Positions 1 to 8,077 of a DNA stretch of 19,426 nucleotides are shown here, piece after piece. Both the position numbers and the translations under genes were made by a program. How positions within the stretch are numbered: the first letter of the stretch is position 1; each line of letters starts with the position of its first letter. The stretch is from DATKQI01 sp035532755 (GTDB taxonomy: Bacteria > Pseudomonadota > Alphaproteobacteria > Acetobacterales > Acetobacteraceae): positions 1 through 19,426 of the forward strand of contig DATKQI010000322.1 of NCBI GenBank assembly GCA_035532755.1. Reading direction: 5' to 3'. Under the pieces are notes generated by a model that did not search any database, had not been told where the DNA came from, and saw only the letters and a list, made by a program, of their open reading frames with translations.

Positions 1-10
1 ATTCGCGCCG

Positions 11-1456
11 ATGGCCTGTTTTGCTACAACTGCGACGATGATCGCCCTTGCCCGCCGCCGGCTTTCGCGCGTGCCCGGCATGCCCGCATCCACGCTGCGG
101 CTGACGTGGAGCGTGGGCGGGTTCCTGCTGCTCTGCCTTGCTCTCGCCTGGTTCGCCCCGCCCGTGTTCTGGGTGCTGCTGGTCGTGGTCGCGCTGGCCG
201 GGGCGGCGGGGCTCGCGTTGTGGTTTCCCGTTGCGGCCACCGTGATCTGGCTGCTGTTCCTGGCCAGCACGCCGGAGATGTGGCTGGGCGATCTGATCGG
301 CCACATGGAGACGATCATCGCGCTCGACAAGCTGGCGGGGCTCGGGCTCGCCGGGCTGTGCATTCTGCGTTACGGGGCGCGGTTCGATGCGTTCAACCCT
401 GGTCTCGCCTTCCCTGCCCTCTTCATCGCCGGCGCGGCGCACGGCCTGTATCCGGGGCTGACGCTGGCGGCGAGCCTGCGCAGCCTCGTCGGCTCGGCCG
501 CGCCGTTCGCCTTTTCCTTCAGCCGGCTGTCGCGGCGCTGGGCCGCGGCGGTGATCCGCGTGGCGTGCTGGGCACCGCTCGCCGTGGTGCTGTTCGGCGC
601 GGGGCTGACAATGCTGGGGCTGCGGCCGCTGTTCGTGGTGCAGGAAGGGGCGGTGCGGCTGTTCGCCTCCTCCCTGCCGGCCTTCCTGGGCGGGTTCGCG
701 CTGATCGGCATCTATGCCGGCACGGTCGAGCTGTTCCGCGGCGGTAGAGTAGCGGACATGGCGCTGCTGATCGTGAATGCCGCCATCCTGCTGCTCACCG
801 GCGCACGCGCCCCGCTGCTGGCCGCCGCGCTGCTGACCGGCGCAGCACTGCTCGCCGTACCCTCCGCCCGGTTCGGGCTCCGCCGCCGGCTGCCGCTGAT
901 CCTGGCCGGCGGGCTGGTCCTGCCGCTCGCACTGGCGGCGGCGCGGGCACTGAGTTTCCTGCGGGTGATCGACCTCGCCGAGCTTGGCCAGGGTGCCAGC
1001 CTGAGCAACCGCGCCCTGATCTGGCCGGTGTTCCAGGCCGCGGCGAACCGTTCGCCCTGGCTCGGCTGGGGCGTGGGGGCCGGCAAGGTGGTGGTGAGGC
1101 TGGACAGCCCGCTTGCCCGGCTGCTGGGCACCAATGCGGCACATAACGAATATTTGCGCCTGGCGGTGGAGGGCGGCTACCCCGGCCTGATTCTGGTGAT
1201 TCTGCTGATGGGCCTGTGGGCCTGGCATCATACCAAGGCGATGGCGATGCCGGATCGCGCCCTGATGAGGCTTGTTTTTCTGGCCTTTGCAGCGCATTCC
1301 TTCACTGACAACACAATGATCGCGACGACCGGCAGCCTGATGTTCGCCTGGGTTTCAGCGGTGTTCGCGCGCGCGGCAGCCGAGCGTCAGGCAGCCGGGC
1401 ATCAGGCGGCCGATCCGATCATCACCGCTGCCCTTTCAGCCCAGGACTGCCCATGA
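11..1456 (+). CDS. O-antigen ligase / polymerase-like membrane protein (Wzy_C family)
   Basis: A polytopic inner-membrane protein of up to 481 residues with about ten hydrophobic segments from residue 30 to residue 460. The family (WaaL O-antigen ligases, Wzy and related polymerases) joins or extends undecaprenyl-linked glycans on the periplasmic face. Two features support the call: a GARAP loop before a hydrophobic helix around residue 265, and an HNEYLRLAVEGG motif beginning at His378 and followed by a membrane helix. This is the usual Wzy_C arrangement, where a His or Arg in the large periplasmic loop is functionally important. The start is uncertain. The frame stays open to the left edge (no stop in bases 2-10), so the gene could begin outside the window. 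Alternatives inside it are ATG 38 and ATG 80, the latter directly before the first hydrophobic stretch; none has a clear ribosome site. Its TGA overlaps the next ATG by 4 bp. Ligase and polymerase cannot be separated from sequence. Confidence 0.8.
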   Translation: MACFATTATMIALARRRLSRVPGMPASTLRLTWSVGGFLLLCLALAWFAPPVFWVLLVVVALAGAAGLALWFPVAATVIWLLFLASTPEMWLGDLIGHMETIIALDKLAGLGLAGLCILRYGARFDAFNPGLAFPALFIAGAAHGLYPGLTLAASLRSLVGSAAPFAFSFSRLSRRWAAAVIRVACWAPLAVVLFGAGLTMLGLRPLFVVQEGAVRLFASSLPAFLGGFALIGIYAGTVELFRGGRVADMALLIVNAAILLLTGARAPLLAAALLTGAALLAVPSARFGLRRRLPLILAGGLVLPLALAAARALSFLRVIDLAELGQGASLSNRALIWPVFQAAANRSPWLGWGVGAGKVVVRLDSPLARLLGTNAAHNEYLRLAVEGGYPGLILVILLMGLWAWHHTKAMAMPDRALMRLVFLAFAAHSFTDNTMIATTGSLMFAWVSAVFARAAAERQAAGHQAADPIITAALSAQDCP

Positions 1457-2451
1457 CCGTTCCGCGCCGCACGATGCTGCTTTCCGGGCTTGGCCTCCTG
1501 GCGCAAGGGGCCGCGCCGGCGCTGGCGGCCGACCCGCCGGTGGCGATCGTGATGAACTCCGCGGGTGCGACCATCAGCGTGATCGACATGGCGACGCACC
1601 GGACGATCCGCACCGTGCCGGTGCTGCGCGAGCCGCATCACTGGGCGCTGACGCCCGATGGGCGGGAGCTTCTGGTGGGGGACGCCAGCGGCAATGCGCT
1701 GTTCCGGCTCGACCCCCGCACCGGCCGCTCACTGGGCCATCGGGTGATCAGCGATCCGTACCAGCTCTGGTTCAGCCCGGATTCGAAATGGCTGGTGGTG
1801 AACGCGCTGCGGCTGAACCATGTCGATGTGTACGATGCGCAGGGCCTGCGGCTGCACAAGCGGTTCTATGCATCCTCGATGCCGAGCCATCTCGCGTTCT
1901 CGCCCGACGGCTCGATGGTGTATTCGACCTTGCAGGGCACCGGCAAAGTGGTGGCGATCGACCTGACGCGCATGGCGGTGGCATGGAGCCGCGCGGTGGG
2001 ACCGGCTCCGGCCGGGATCATCTGGCATGGCGAAAAGCTGCTCTGCGCGCTGATGGGCGGGGCGGACGTGGTGGAGCTCGATCCGGTGGATGGCCATACC
2101 ACCCGGCGCATTCCCACCGGGAAGGGCGCGCATATCATCTTCCCCTCGCCGGACGGGCAGGTGATCTATGTCGGCAATCGCGTCGCCGGCACCATCACGC
2201 GGCTCGATGCGCGCTCGCTGAAGGTTGAGCATCTCTATACCGTACCCGGCGGGCCGGACTGCATCGCCTTCGCGCCCGACGGCATGATGTGGATCAGCCG
2301 GCGCTGGGCGGACAGCATCGCGGTGATGGACCCGGCTTCCGGCCGCTATGGGCTGGTGGCCACCGGGCGCTCTCCGCACGGCGTGTTCCTCAGCACCATC
2401 CTGCCGGCCGCCGCGCGCAACCGCGCCGTGCTCGGGACGTTCTCGGCATGA
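1453..2451 (+). CDS. Exported YVTN/YncE-like beta-propeller protein
   Basis: A 332-residue protein with an N-terminal export signal: PRRTMLL at residues 4-10 (twin arginine followed by a hydrophobic stretch) and an A-L-A-A site near residue 26. The mature part repeats blades of the type ISVIDMATHRTIRTV, LTPDGRELLVGD, FSPDGSMVYSTL, SPDGQVIYVGN and FAPDGMMWISR, roughly every 40 residues. This is the pattern of seven-bladed YVTN/YncE or lactonase-like propellers. Such proteins are periplasmic binding or scaffold modules, and some are enzymes; no catalytic residue set is recognisable here, so a ligand cannot be named. The ATG at 1453 overlaps the stop of the upstream ligase-like gene (ATGA), implying translational coupling. 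Its own TGA overlaps the start of the following membrane hydroxylase. The context suggests a periplasmic partner in envelope glycan or lipid modification, which is inference only. Confidence 0.82.
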   Translation: MTVPRRTMLLSGLGLLAQGAAPALAADPPVAIVMNSAGATISVIDMATHRTIRTVPVLREPHHWALTPDGRELLVGDASGNALFRLDPRTGRSLGHRVISDPYQLWFSPDSKWLVVNALRLNHVDVYDAQGLRLHKRFYASSMPSHLAFSPDGSMVYSTLQGTGKVVAIDLTRMAVAWSRAVGPAPAGIIWHGEKLLCALMGGADVVELDPVDGHTTRRIPTGKGAHIIFPSPDGQVIYVGNRVAGTITRLDARSLKVEHLYTVPGGPDCIAFAPDGMMWISRRWADSIAVMDPASGRYGLVATGRSPHGVFLSTILPAAARNRAVLGTFSA

Positions 2452-3407
2452 TGACCGATCCGTTCATGGCCGTGGCGGGGTGGCTGCAGCAGAACGCGGT
2501 GCTGCCGGTGATGTACCGCTTCGGCTGGATGCAATGGGAGGATCTCGCCTTCGGCTGGGCGCTGTTCGCGGTGTACGGCCTGTGCCAGGTGATCGTGACC
2601 TTCGCCGTGTGCATGCCGCTCGAATACCTTCGCCCGGTGGAACGGTGGGGGAACGCGCGCGCGGTGTTCACCGACGTGTTCTACACCGTCCTGTCCCGTG
2701 TCGGGCTCCTGCCGATCGTCACCTTCGTGGGGTTCTACGAGGTGCAGGTGCATGTGAGCGGCTTCCTGGTCGATCACGGCTGGGTGCCGCCGACGCTGGA
2801 ACTGCTGATCCCCGGGCTGCTGGGGCATCAGGTTGTCACCTTCTTCCTCTACATCCTCATCCTCGACTGCGCGGACTACTGGCGGCACCGGCTTTCCCAC
2901 ATGATCCCGTGGTGGTGGGCGTTGCATTCGCTTCATCACGCGCAGCGGCAGATGACGTTCTGGTCCGACGACCGCAACCACCTGCTGGATGACCTGATCT
3001 CGGCCCTCTGGTTCGGCTTCATCGCCCTGCTGATCGGCATTCCGCCGTTCCAGTTCCCGCTGCTGGTGCTGGTGCTGCGCTTCATCGAAAGCCTATCCCA
3101 CGCCAACGCCCGGCTATCCTTCGGCCGCCTGGGCGAGTGCGTGGTCGTCTCCCCGCGCTTCCATCGTGCCCACCATGGCGTGCTGGCCGCGGGCCAGACG
3201 AGCTGCAACTACGGCGCCATCCTGCCGATATGGGACATCATCTTCGGCACCGCCGATTTCTCCCGCAGCTATCCGCGCACCGGAGACCCCTCGGCCGAGG
3301 AGGCGCTCGCCACCGGCACCTACACGGCCCAGCAATGGGCCGGCCTGCGCCGCATGGCGCGGAGCCTTGGCCGACGGACAAGGCAGAGAGTGGTGGCCGG
3401 CGAATAG
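2448..3407 (+). CDS. Membrane fatty acid hydroxylase / sterol desaturase family protein
   Basis: A 319-residue integral membrane protein of the fatty acid hydroxylase superfamily (di-iron, O2-dependent oxygenases acting on lipids, sterols or carotenoids). The histidine boxes are complete: HRLSH at residues 147-151, HSLHH at 160-164, a further His at 218 (SHANARL) and HRAHH at 239-243. Hydrophobic segments lie near residues 35-57, 80-97, 122-140 and 185-212. The frame is open further upstream, but the ATG at 2448 is preferred. It sits in ATGATGA overlapping the stop of the propeller gene, and the 53 residues encoded before it are arginine- and proline-rich and lie inside that gene. A second ATG at 2451 is equally possible. 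The lipid substrate cannot be deduced. Co-translation with an O-antigen-ligase-like gene suggests an envelope lipid or lipid carrier rather than a storage lipid. The gene converges with murJ across 15 bp. Confidence 0.87.
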   Translation: MMTDPFMAVAGWLQQNAVLPVMYRFGWMQWEDLAFGWALFAVYGLCQVIVTFAVCMPLEYLRPVERWGNARAVFTDVFYTVLSRVGLLPIVTFVGFYEVQVHVSGFLVDHGWVPPTLELLIPGLLGHQVVTFFLYILILDCADYWRHRLSHMIPWWWALHSLHHAQRQMTFWSDDRNHLLDDLISALWFGFIALLIGIPPFQFPLLVLVLRFIESLSHANARLSFGRLGECVVVSPRFHRAHHGVLAAGQTSCNYGAILPIWDIIFGTADFSRSYPRTGDPSAEEALATGTYTAQQWAGLRRMARSLGRRTRQRVVAGE

Positions 3408-3422
3408 GGCCGGAGCCCTCCG

Positions 3423-4961
3423 TCAGGGAATGGCCTGCTGCTTCCTGCGCAGCACCATCGCCCGCAATTCGGCGAGGTTGAAGGCGCCGATAGCGTGGCC
3501 GATCAGGCCATACACGCCGAGGCCGAGGGCGATCAGCACGGCAAGGTCGATCAGCCTGGGCGTGCCGGCCAGCGCGCGCTCCGCCAGCCACAGGGCGCCG
3601 GCCATGGCGAGCCCGGCGAACACCATCCGCGGCAGGGTGGTGCGCAACCTTGCGTCCAGGCGCAGATCGCCGTGCCGCACCAGCAGCACGATCAGCGCCG
3701 CGGCGTTGATGATGCCGGCAAGGCTGGTGGCCAGCGCCACGCCCACCTGCCCGAGCGGCCCCATCAGCAAAAGATTGAAGACGATGTTGAGCACCATCGC
3801 CACCACGCCGACCCAGACAGGGCTTGCCGTGTCGCCGCGCGCGAAGAAGGGCGGCGCGAGCACCTTCAGCAGCACGAAGGCCGGCAGGCCGAACGCATAG
3901 GCGGCAAGGGCCGCGGCACTTTCATGCACGCTGGTCATGGAGAACGCGCCATAGCCGAACAGCGCGCGCATGATCGGCTCCGCCACCACGGCGAGCGCGA
4001 GGGCGGCGGGCAGCGTGAGGACCACGGCGAATTCGATCGCGCGGTTCAGCGTGGCGCGCGCCGCCGCATCATCGCCGGCGCGCATCTGGCGCGACAGCAC
4101 CGGCAGCAGCGCGGTGCCCACCGCCGCGCCGATCACGCCGAGCGGAAGCTGGTTCACCCGGTCCGCATAATACAACACCGACACGGTGCCGGGCGGCAGC
4201 AGGCTCGCGATGATCACATCGACAGCGAGGTTGATCTGCGTGACCCCCGCGCCGATCAGCCCCGGGGCCATGCGACGCATCACCAGCCGCACCGCGGGCG
4301 TGAGGCGCGGGCGCGGAAGGCGCAGCGGCATGCCCGCGCGCGCGCAGGCCCAGGCCACCAGCGCCATCTGCGCCATGCCGGAGACGGTGAGCCCCCAGGA
4401 CAGCGCGTGGCCCACGGTGGGCACGAACGGGGTGAGCCACAGCATCGCGGCGATGGCGAAGACATTGAACAGGATCGGGGCGGCAGCGGCGGCGGCGAAG
4501 CGGTTCAGCCCGTTCAGCACGCCGGAGAGCAGTGCAGCCATGCAGATCAGCAGCAGATAGGGAAAGGTGATGCGGCTCAGCGCCACCGTGAGCGCGAATT
4601 TCGCCGGAATATCCTCGAAGCCCGGCGCCAGCACCACCATCAGCTGCGGCATGAACACCACACCGAACAGCGTGAAGATGGCAAGGACCGCCAGCAGCAC
4701 GGAGCAGACTTCCTCGGCCAGCCGCCGCGCGTGCGCCGGCCCCTCGGCGGCGAGCGTGCCGGCGAAGGCGGGGACGAAGGCCGCATTGAACGCGCCTTCC
4801 CCGAACAGCTTGCGGAACAGGTTGGGAAGCTTCAGCGCGACAAAGAACGCATCCGCCACCGGCCCGGTGCCGAGCAGCGCCGCGATCAGGATGTCGCGCG
4901 CAAAGCCCAGGACCCGGCTGCCCATGGTCCACAGCCCGACCGTCATCACACTGCGCAGCAT
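3423..4961 (-). CDS. murJ: Lipid II flippase MurJ (MviN)
   Basis: A 512-residue polytopic protein of the MOP superfamily, of usual length for MurJ, with about 14 membrane segments. MurJ flips lipid II, the peptidoglycan precursor, across the inner membrane and is normally essential. The N-terminus carries the diagnostic sequence: SRVLGFARD with Arg16 and Arg22, DAFFVALKLPN with Asp37, then Arg50 and GEGAFNAAFVPAF. By alignment from memory these correspond to the functionally important Arg18, Arg24, Asp39 and Arg52 of the E. coli protein. The start at 4961 is fixed by this conserved N-terminus, although no strong ribosome site precedes it. It lies 41 bp downstream of the CoA-transferase stop on the same strand, so it may be read through from that cluster; no terminator is visible between them. 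This neighbourhood is unusual for murJ as far as I recall. Confidence 0.96.
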   Translation of the reverse strand: MLRSVMTVGLWTMGSRVLGFARDILIAALLGTGPVADAFFVALKLPNLFRKLFGEGAFNAAFVPAFAGTLAAEGPAHARRLAEEVCSVLLAVLAIFTLFGVVFMPQLMVVLAPGFEDIPAKFALTVALSRITFPYLLLICMAALLSGVLNGLNRFAAAAAAPILFNVFAIAAMLWLTPFVPTVGHALSWGLTVSGMAQMALVAWACARAGMPLRLPRPRLTPAVRLVMRRMAPGLIGAGVTQINLAVDVIIASLLPPGTVSVLYYADRVNQLPLGVIGAAVGTALLPVLSRQMRAGDDAAARATLNRAIEFAVVLTLPAALALAVVAEPIMRALFGYGAFSMTSVHESAAALAAYAFGLPAFVLLKVLAPPFFARGDTASPVWVGVVAMVLNIVFNLLLMGPLGQVGVALATSLAGIINAAALIVLLVRHGDLRLDARLRTTLPRMVFAGLAMAGALWLAERALAGTPRLIDLAVLIALGLGVYGLIGHAIGAFNLAELRAMVLRRKQQAIP

Positions 4962-5002
4962 CGGGGCGGTCTAACCCAGAGCCGATCTCGCCGCCAGCGG
5001 CA

Positions 5003-6181
5003 TCAGCCGAGCACGCCTTGCGCCCGCAGCGCGGCGATCGCCGCCTCGTCGTAGCCCAGATCGCGCGCGATCTCGGTGCTGTGGGCGCCGGCGGCCGGCA
5101 GGTCCCGTCGCACGCCGGGGCGGGCGCCGTCCATCACCAGCGGCAGCGCCGGCAGGCGGATTTCCCGCCCATCGGGCAGGTGGACGGGCAGCAGCCCGCC
5201 GGAGCCGTTCAGGTGCGGATCGTCGAACAGTTCGGCGGGGCGGGAAATCGGCGCGAACGGCAGGCCGAGGCGCTCGCACACCGCCATCAGCTCCGCGCGG
5301 GGGAAGCGGCGGAATGCCTCGGCCACACGCGGCACCACGCGCGGGCGGGCGGCGACGCGCCGGGCCTGGGTGGCCAGATCGGGGTCGGACGCGAGATCGG
5401 GCAGATCGAACTCGGCGCAGAGGATCTTCCACTGCGTGTCGGTCACCGCACCGATGAACACCTGCCCGCCGTCCGCCGTGTCGAAGATGTCGTAGATCGG
5501 CCAGGCGACCTGCCGCGTGCTCATCGGCGGCGGCTCGGCCCCGGTGATCTTCGCCTGGGCCATGTGCTGGGCCATCAGCATCGCCACGCTTTCGAACAGG
5601 GCGGATTGCACGTGCTGGCCGCGCCCGGTGCGCTGGCGCTCGTTCAGCGCGGCGAGGATCGCGACCGCGCCGAAGGTGCCGCCCATGATGTCGATCACCG
5701 AGGAGCCGGCGCGCAGCGGCTGGCCGGGCGGCCCGGTCATGTAGGCAAGGCCGCCCATCATCTGCACCACCTCGTCGAGTGCGGTGCGGTGCTCGTAGGG
5801 GCCGGGCAGGAAGCCCTTGCAGGAGCAGTAGATCAGCCGCGGATTTTCGGCCGACAGCGCGGCGTAGCCAAGGCCGAGCTTGTCCATCCCGCCGGGGCGG
5901 AAATTCTCCACCAGCACATCCGCATCCGCGAGCAGCTTGCGGGTGAGCGCCAGCCCCTCCGGCGATTTCAGATCGACGACAAGGCTGCGCTTGTTGCGGT
6001 TCATCATGGCGAAGAACCCGGCGCCCGAGCCGGTGAGGCGGCGGGTGTTGTCGCCGTCCGGCGCGGGTTCCACCTTGATCACGTCCGCGCCCAGATCCGC
6101 CAGGATCAGCCCGCAGGCCGGGCCCATCACCATATGGACGAATTCGACGACCTTGACGCCGGCGAGCGGGCTCGCGCTCAT
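5003..6181 (-). CDS. Family III (CaiB/BaiF) acyl-CoA transferase
   Basis: A 392-residue protein with the family III CoA-transferase pattern. The N-terminal part includes LADLGADVIKVEP (residues 28-39) and DNTRR, with NRNKRSLVVDLKSPEG at 61-76 and the hallmark VENFRPGGMDKLGLGY at 91-106. The likely catalytic Asp136 lies in ALDEVVQMMGGL and would form the acyl-aspartyl anhydride intermediate. These soluble enzymes move CoA between carboxylic acids. The family covers oxalate, carnitine, citramalate, glutarate and other acids, and sequence alone does not choose among them. The ATG at 6181 overlaps by 4 bp the stop of the upstream HMG-CoA-lyase-like gene, so the two are probably translated together. 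The likely role is to activate the hydroxy-acid that the lyase then cleaves (inference). A glutarate or 3-hydroxy-3-methylglutarate type activity, as in the animal homologue SUGCT, or a citramalate-type activity would fit. Confidence 0.92.
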   Translation of the reverse strand: MSASPLAGVKVVEFVHMVMGPACGLILADLGADVIKVEPAPDGDNTRRLTGSGAGFFAMMNRNKRSLVVDLKSPEGLALTRKLLADADVLVENFRPGGMDKLGLGYAALSAENPRLIYCSCKGFLPGPYEHRTALDEVVQMMGGLAYMTGPPGQPLRAGSSVIDIMGGTFGAVAILAALNERQRTGRGQHVQSALFESVAMLMAQHMAQAKITGAEPPPMSTRQVAWPIYDIFDTADGGQVFIGAVTDTQWKILCAEFDLPDLASDPDLATQARRVAARPRVVPRVAEAFRRFPRAELMAVCERLGLPFAPISRPAELFDDPHLNGSGGLLPVHLPDGREIRLPALPLVMDGARPGVRRDLPAAGAHSTEIARDLGYDEAAIAALRAQGVLG

Positions 6182-7098
6182 GCCGCGGCACGAAAGGTCT
6201 TGGGCAGGCCGGCCTTCTGCACCTGCCCGTGCAGCGGTTCGGCCGGCAGCCCTTCATGCAGGATGGCCCGCGCGGCGATCAGCTTGCCGATGTCGATGCC
6301 GGTGGCGAACCCCATGCTTTCCAGCATGAACACGAGGTCTTCGGTGACGATGTTGCCCGAGGCGCCGGGCGCGAAGGGGCAGCCGCCCAGGCCCGCGAGC
6401 GCGGCATCGAAGTTGCGCATGCCCTCCTCCAGCCCGGCCAGCGCGTTGGCGAGGCCGAGGCCCATCGTGTCGTGCAGGTGCAGCCCGTCCAGCCGATCCC
6501 CGATCTCCGCCCGGACGGCGCGGATCACGGTGCGAATCTGCGCGGGGTGGGCATAGCCGACGGTGTCGGCCAGCGTCACCATGTCCGCGCCAGCCGCGGC
6601 GAGACCGACGGCGACCTTCACCACGGAGGCGACCGGCACCACGCCGTCAATCGAGCAGCCGAAGGCGGTGGAGCAAGCGGCCTCCACTTCCATCTTCCTC
6701 GGCTGGGCGCGCGCCCAGGCGACGATGCGGCCAACCTCCGCCACTTGTTCGGCCGGCGTGCGGTTGAGGTTGGCGCGGCTGTGGCCCTCGCTGACCGAAA
6801 CCGGAATGCTGATCCGGTGCGCGCCGGCCGCATGCGCGTTCTGGGCGCCGCGCAGATTGGGCGCGAGCGCGACGATCGTGATGCCGGGAATGCCCACCGC
6901 CGCGCGCACCACGGCATCGGTATCCGCCATCTGCGGGATCAGTTTCGCGGGCACGAAGCTGCCCACCTCGATCTCCTTCACGCCGGCGGCGGCGATCACC
7001 TCGATCCAGCGTGTCTTCACCGCCGTCGGCATGATCGATTTCGCCATTTGCAGCCCGTCGCGCGGGCCCACTTCACAGACGATCACGCGCTCTTTCAT
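6178..7098 (-). CDS. Hydroxymethylglutaryl-CoA lyase-like enzyme
   Basis: A 306-residue TIM-barrel protein of the HMGL-like/DRE metallolyase family, which splits 3-hydroxy-3-methylacyl-CoAs by retro-Claisen cleavage (HMG-CoA to acetyl-CoA plus acetoacetate in the type enzyme). Visible catalytic elements are EVGPRDGLQ with Arg13 and Asp14, Glu44 in KEIEVGSF, HLHDT with the metal ligands His207 and His209, and the signature GLGGCPFAPGASGN with Cys240. They match the spacing of Arg41, Asp42, Glu72, His233, His235 and Cys266 in the human enzyme. The start at 7098 is preceded by a good AAGGAG at 7105-7110. The frame stays open far upstream to 8058, but that part lies opposite the SMP-30 gene's own frame. 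Odd point: the loop around residues 142-152 reads STAFGCSIDGV rather than the CPYEG form of classical HMG-CoA lyases, so a related substrate such as citramalyl-CoA is possible. It overlaps the CoA-transferase by 4 bp. Confidence 0.9.
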   Translation of the reverse strand: MKERVIVCEVGPRDGLQMAKSIMPTAVKTRWIEVIAAAGVKEIEVGSFVPAKLIPQMADTDAVVRAAVGIPGITIVALAPNLRGAQNAHAAGAHRISIPVSVSEGHSRANLNRTPAEQVAEVGRIVAWARAQPRKMEVEAACSTAFGCSIDGVVPVASVVKVAVGLAAAGADMVTLADTVGYAHPAQIRTVIRAVRAEIGDRLDGLHLHDTMGLGLANALAGLEEGMRNFDAALAGLGGCPFAPGASGNIVTEDLVFMLESMGFATGIDIGKLIAARAILHEGLPAEPLHGQVQKAGLPKTFRAAA

Positions 7099-7109
7099 GG
7101 CGTTCTCCT

Positions 7110-7997
7110 TCAAGACGGTGGTACGTCGCAGGCCAGTATGGTTCCGGTATCGGAATCGGTGATCGCCAGCGTCCGCCCGTCCGGGGCGAAGGCGCAGTTG
7201 GTCAGCATCCGCCCGGCACAGGAGGCAATGCGGTAGCAGGGTTGCCCATGCGCATCCAGCACCCATACGCAGCCGTGGCCGGGATCGCAGACGAACAGGC
7301 GGTCCTGCGCATCGACGGCGAGGCCGTCCGGCCCGGTGGTGCCGCCCGGCAACTGGGCGAAGCATTGCGCCTTCGCCACGATCGCGTCGGGGCGCAGCAG
7401 GAAGCGCCAGATTTGCGCCGAGCGGGTCATCGCCACATACAGATGCGTGCCGGCGCGATTGAGCGCGAGGCCGTTGGGGCTGGGGCCGTTCGCGATCAGC
7501 CGATCGAGCCGACCATCCGGGTGCAGACGATAGACCCGCCCGGCGGGATCTTGCAGGCCGGTCTGGCCCTGGTCGGTGAACAGCACCACGCCGCCCTCGG
7601 CCAGTGCGAGGTCGTTCAGGCCCTTGAACCCTTCGCTGACCACCGTGGGCAGGTGGGGTATGGCAGCGCCGGTGACAGGATCGATCCGCACCAGGCCGTT
7701 CTTGTAATCGGCGACGAGAAGCTGCCCGTCCGGCAGCACTTTCATCCCGTTCGGCCAGCCGTCGTATTCGCCGACCAGCGACCACTGCCCATCGGCGATG
7801 CGGAAGATGCGGCCGAAAGGAATATCGACGACCAGCAGCCGGCCGGCGGCATCGAAACACGGCCCTTCCAGGAAGCAATCGACCGGGTTGCCGGCGCGGT
7901 TCGCATCCGACCACGGCGTACGGGCCATCCGGCGGAACCTGTCTGGCAGGCGCGTCAGCACGCGCGTGGGCAGCGTGGGCGGCGGTGCGAACCACAT
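7110..7997 (-). CDS. SMP-30/gluconolactonase-like beta-propeller hydrolase
   Basis: A 295-residue six-bladed propeller of the SMP-30/gluconolaconase/LRE type; characterised members are metal-dependent lactonases. The metal-site residues are recognisable: Glu44 in FLEGPCFD, Asn128 in KGLND, Asn175 in SPNGLAL and Asp224 in GPDGLAVD, in the same order as Glu18, Asn154 and Asp204 of human SMP-30 plus a substrate-binding Asn. Blade repeats such as VYRLHPDGRLDRL and DRLFVCDPGHGCVWVLD support the fold. The ATG at 7997 was chosen because the family-like sequence begins with MWFAPP there. The frame continues to an ATG at 8093, which has AGAGAGG just upstream, but this would add a 32-residue arginine-rich stretch of doubtful reality. 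There is no signal peptide, so it is probably cytoplasmic. The lyase-like gene starts 11 bp downstream, suggesting a shared operon in which this enzyme could open a lactone precursor (inference). Confidence 0.85.
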   Translation of the reverse strand: MWFAPPPTLPTRVLTRLPDRFRRMARTPWSDANRAGNPVDCFLEGPCFDAAGRLLVVDIPFGRIFRIADGQWSLVGEYDGWPNGMKVLPDGQLLVADYKNGLVRIDPVTGAAIPHLPTVVSEGFKGLNDLALAEGGVVLFTDQGQTGLQDPAGRVYRLHPDGRLDRLIANGPSPNGLALNRAGTHLYVAMTRSAQIWRFLLRPDAIVAKAQCFAQLPGGTTGPDGLAVDAQDRLFVCDPGHGCVWVLDAHGQPCYRIASCAGRMLTNCAFAPDGRTLAITDSDTGTILACDVPPS

Positions 7998-8077
7998 GCC
8001 GCGAAATTGCGGCCTGCCGGGGTTTGTGGCAAGACGCCGGACGGCGCGGGCCCGGCATGGCAGACGCGACAGAAGAA

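Noticed and set aside
3406..3419. Short hairpin AGGGC-CGGA-GCCCT between the convergent hydroxylase and murJ genes
   Set aside because: There are only five base pairs and no T-run on either strand, so it is not enough to call a terminator.
3495..5054. A 519-codon open frame on the plus strand opposite murJ
   Set aside because: It has a highly charged, Gln/His/Arg-rich composition with no domain, whereas murJ on the other strand is intact and conserved.
5018..6556. A 512-codon open frame on the plus strand opposite the CoA-transferase and lyase genes
   Set aside because: It spans the junction of two well-supported genes and shows no family resemblance.
6178..8058. Apparent 626-residue fusion ahead of the HMG-CoA-lyase-like protein
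   Set aside because: The extra N-terminal 320 residues are an arginine/proline-rich reading of the SMP-30 gene in another frame. The lyase has its own start at 7098 with AAGGAG.
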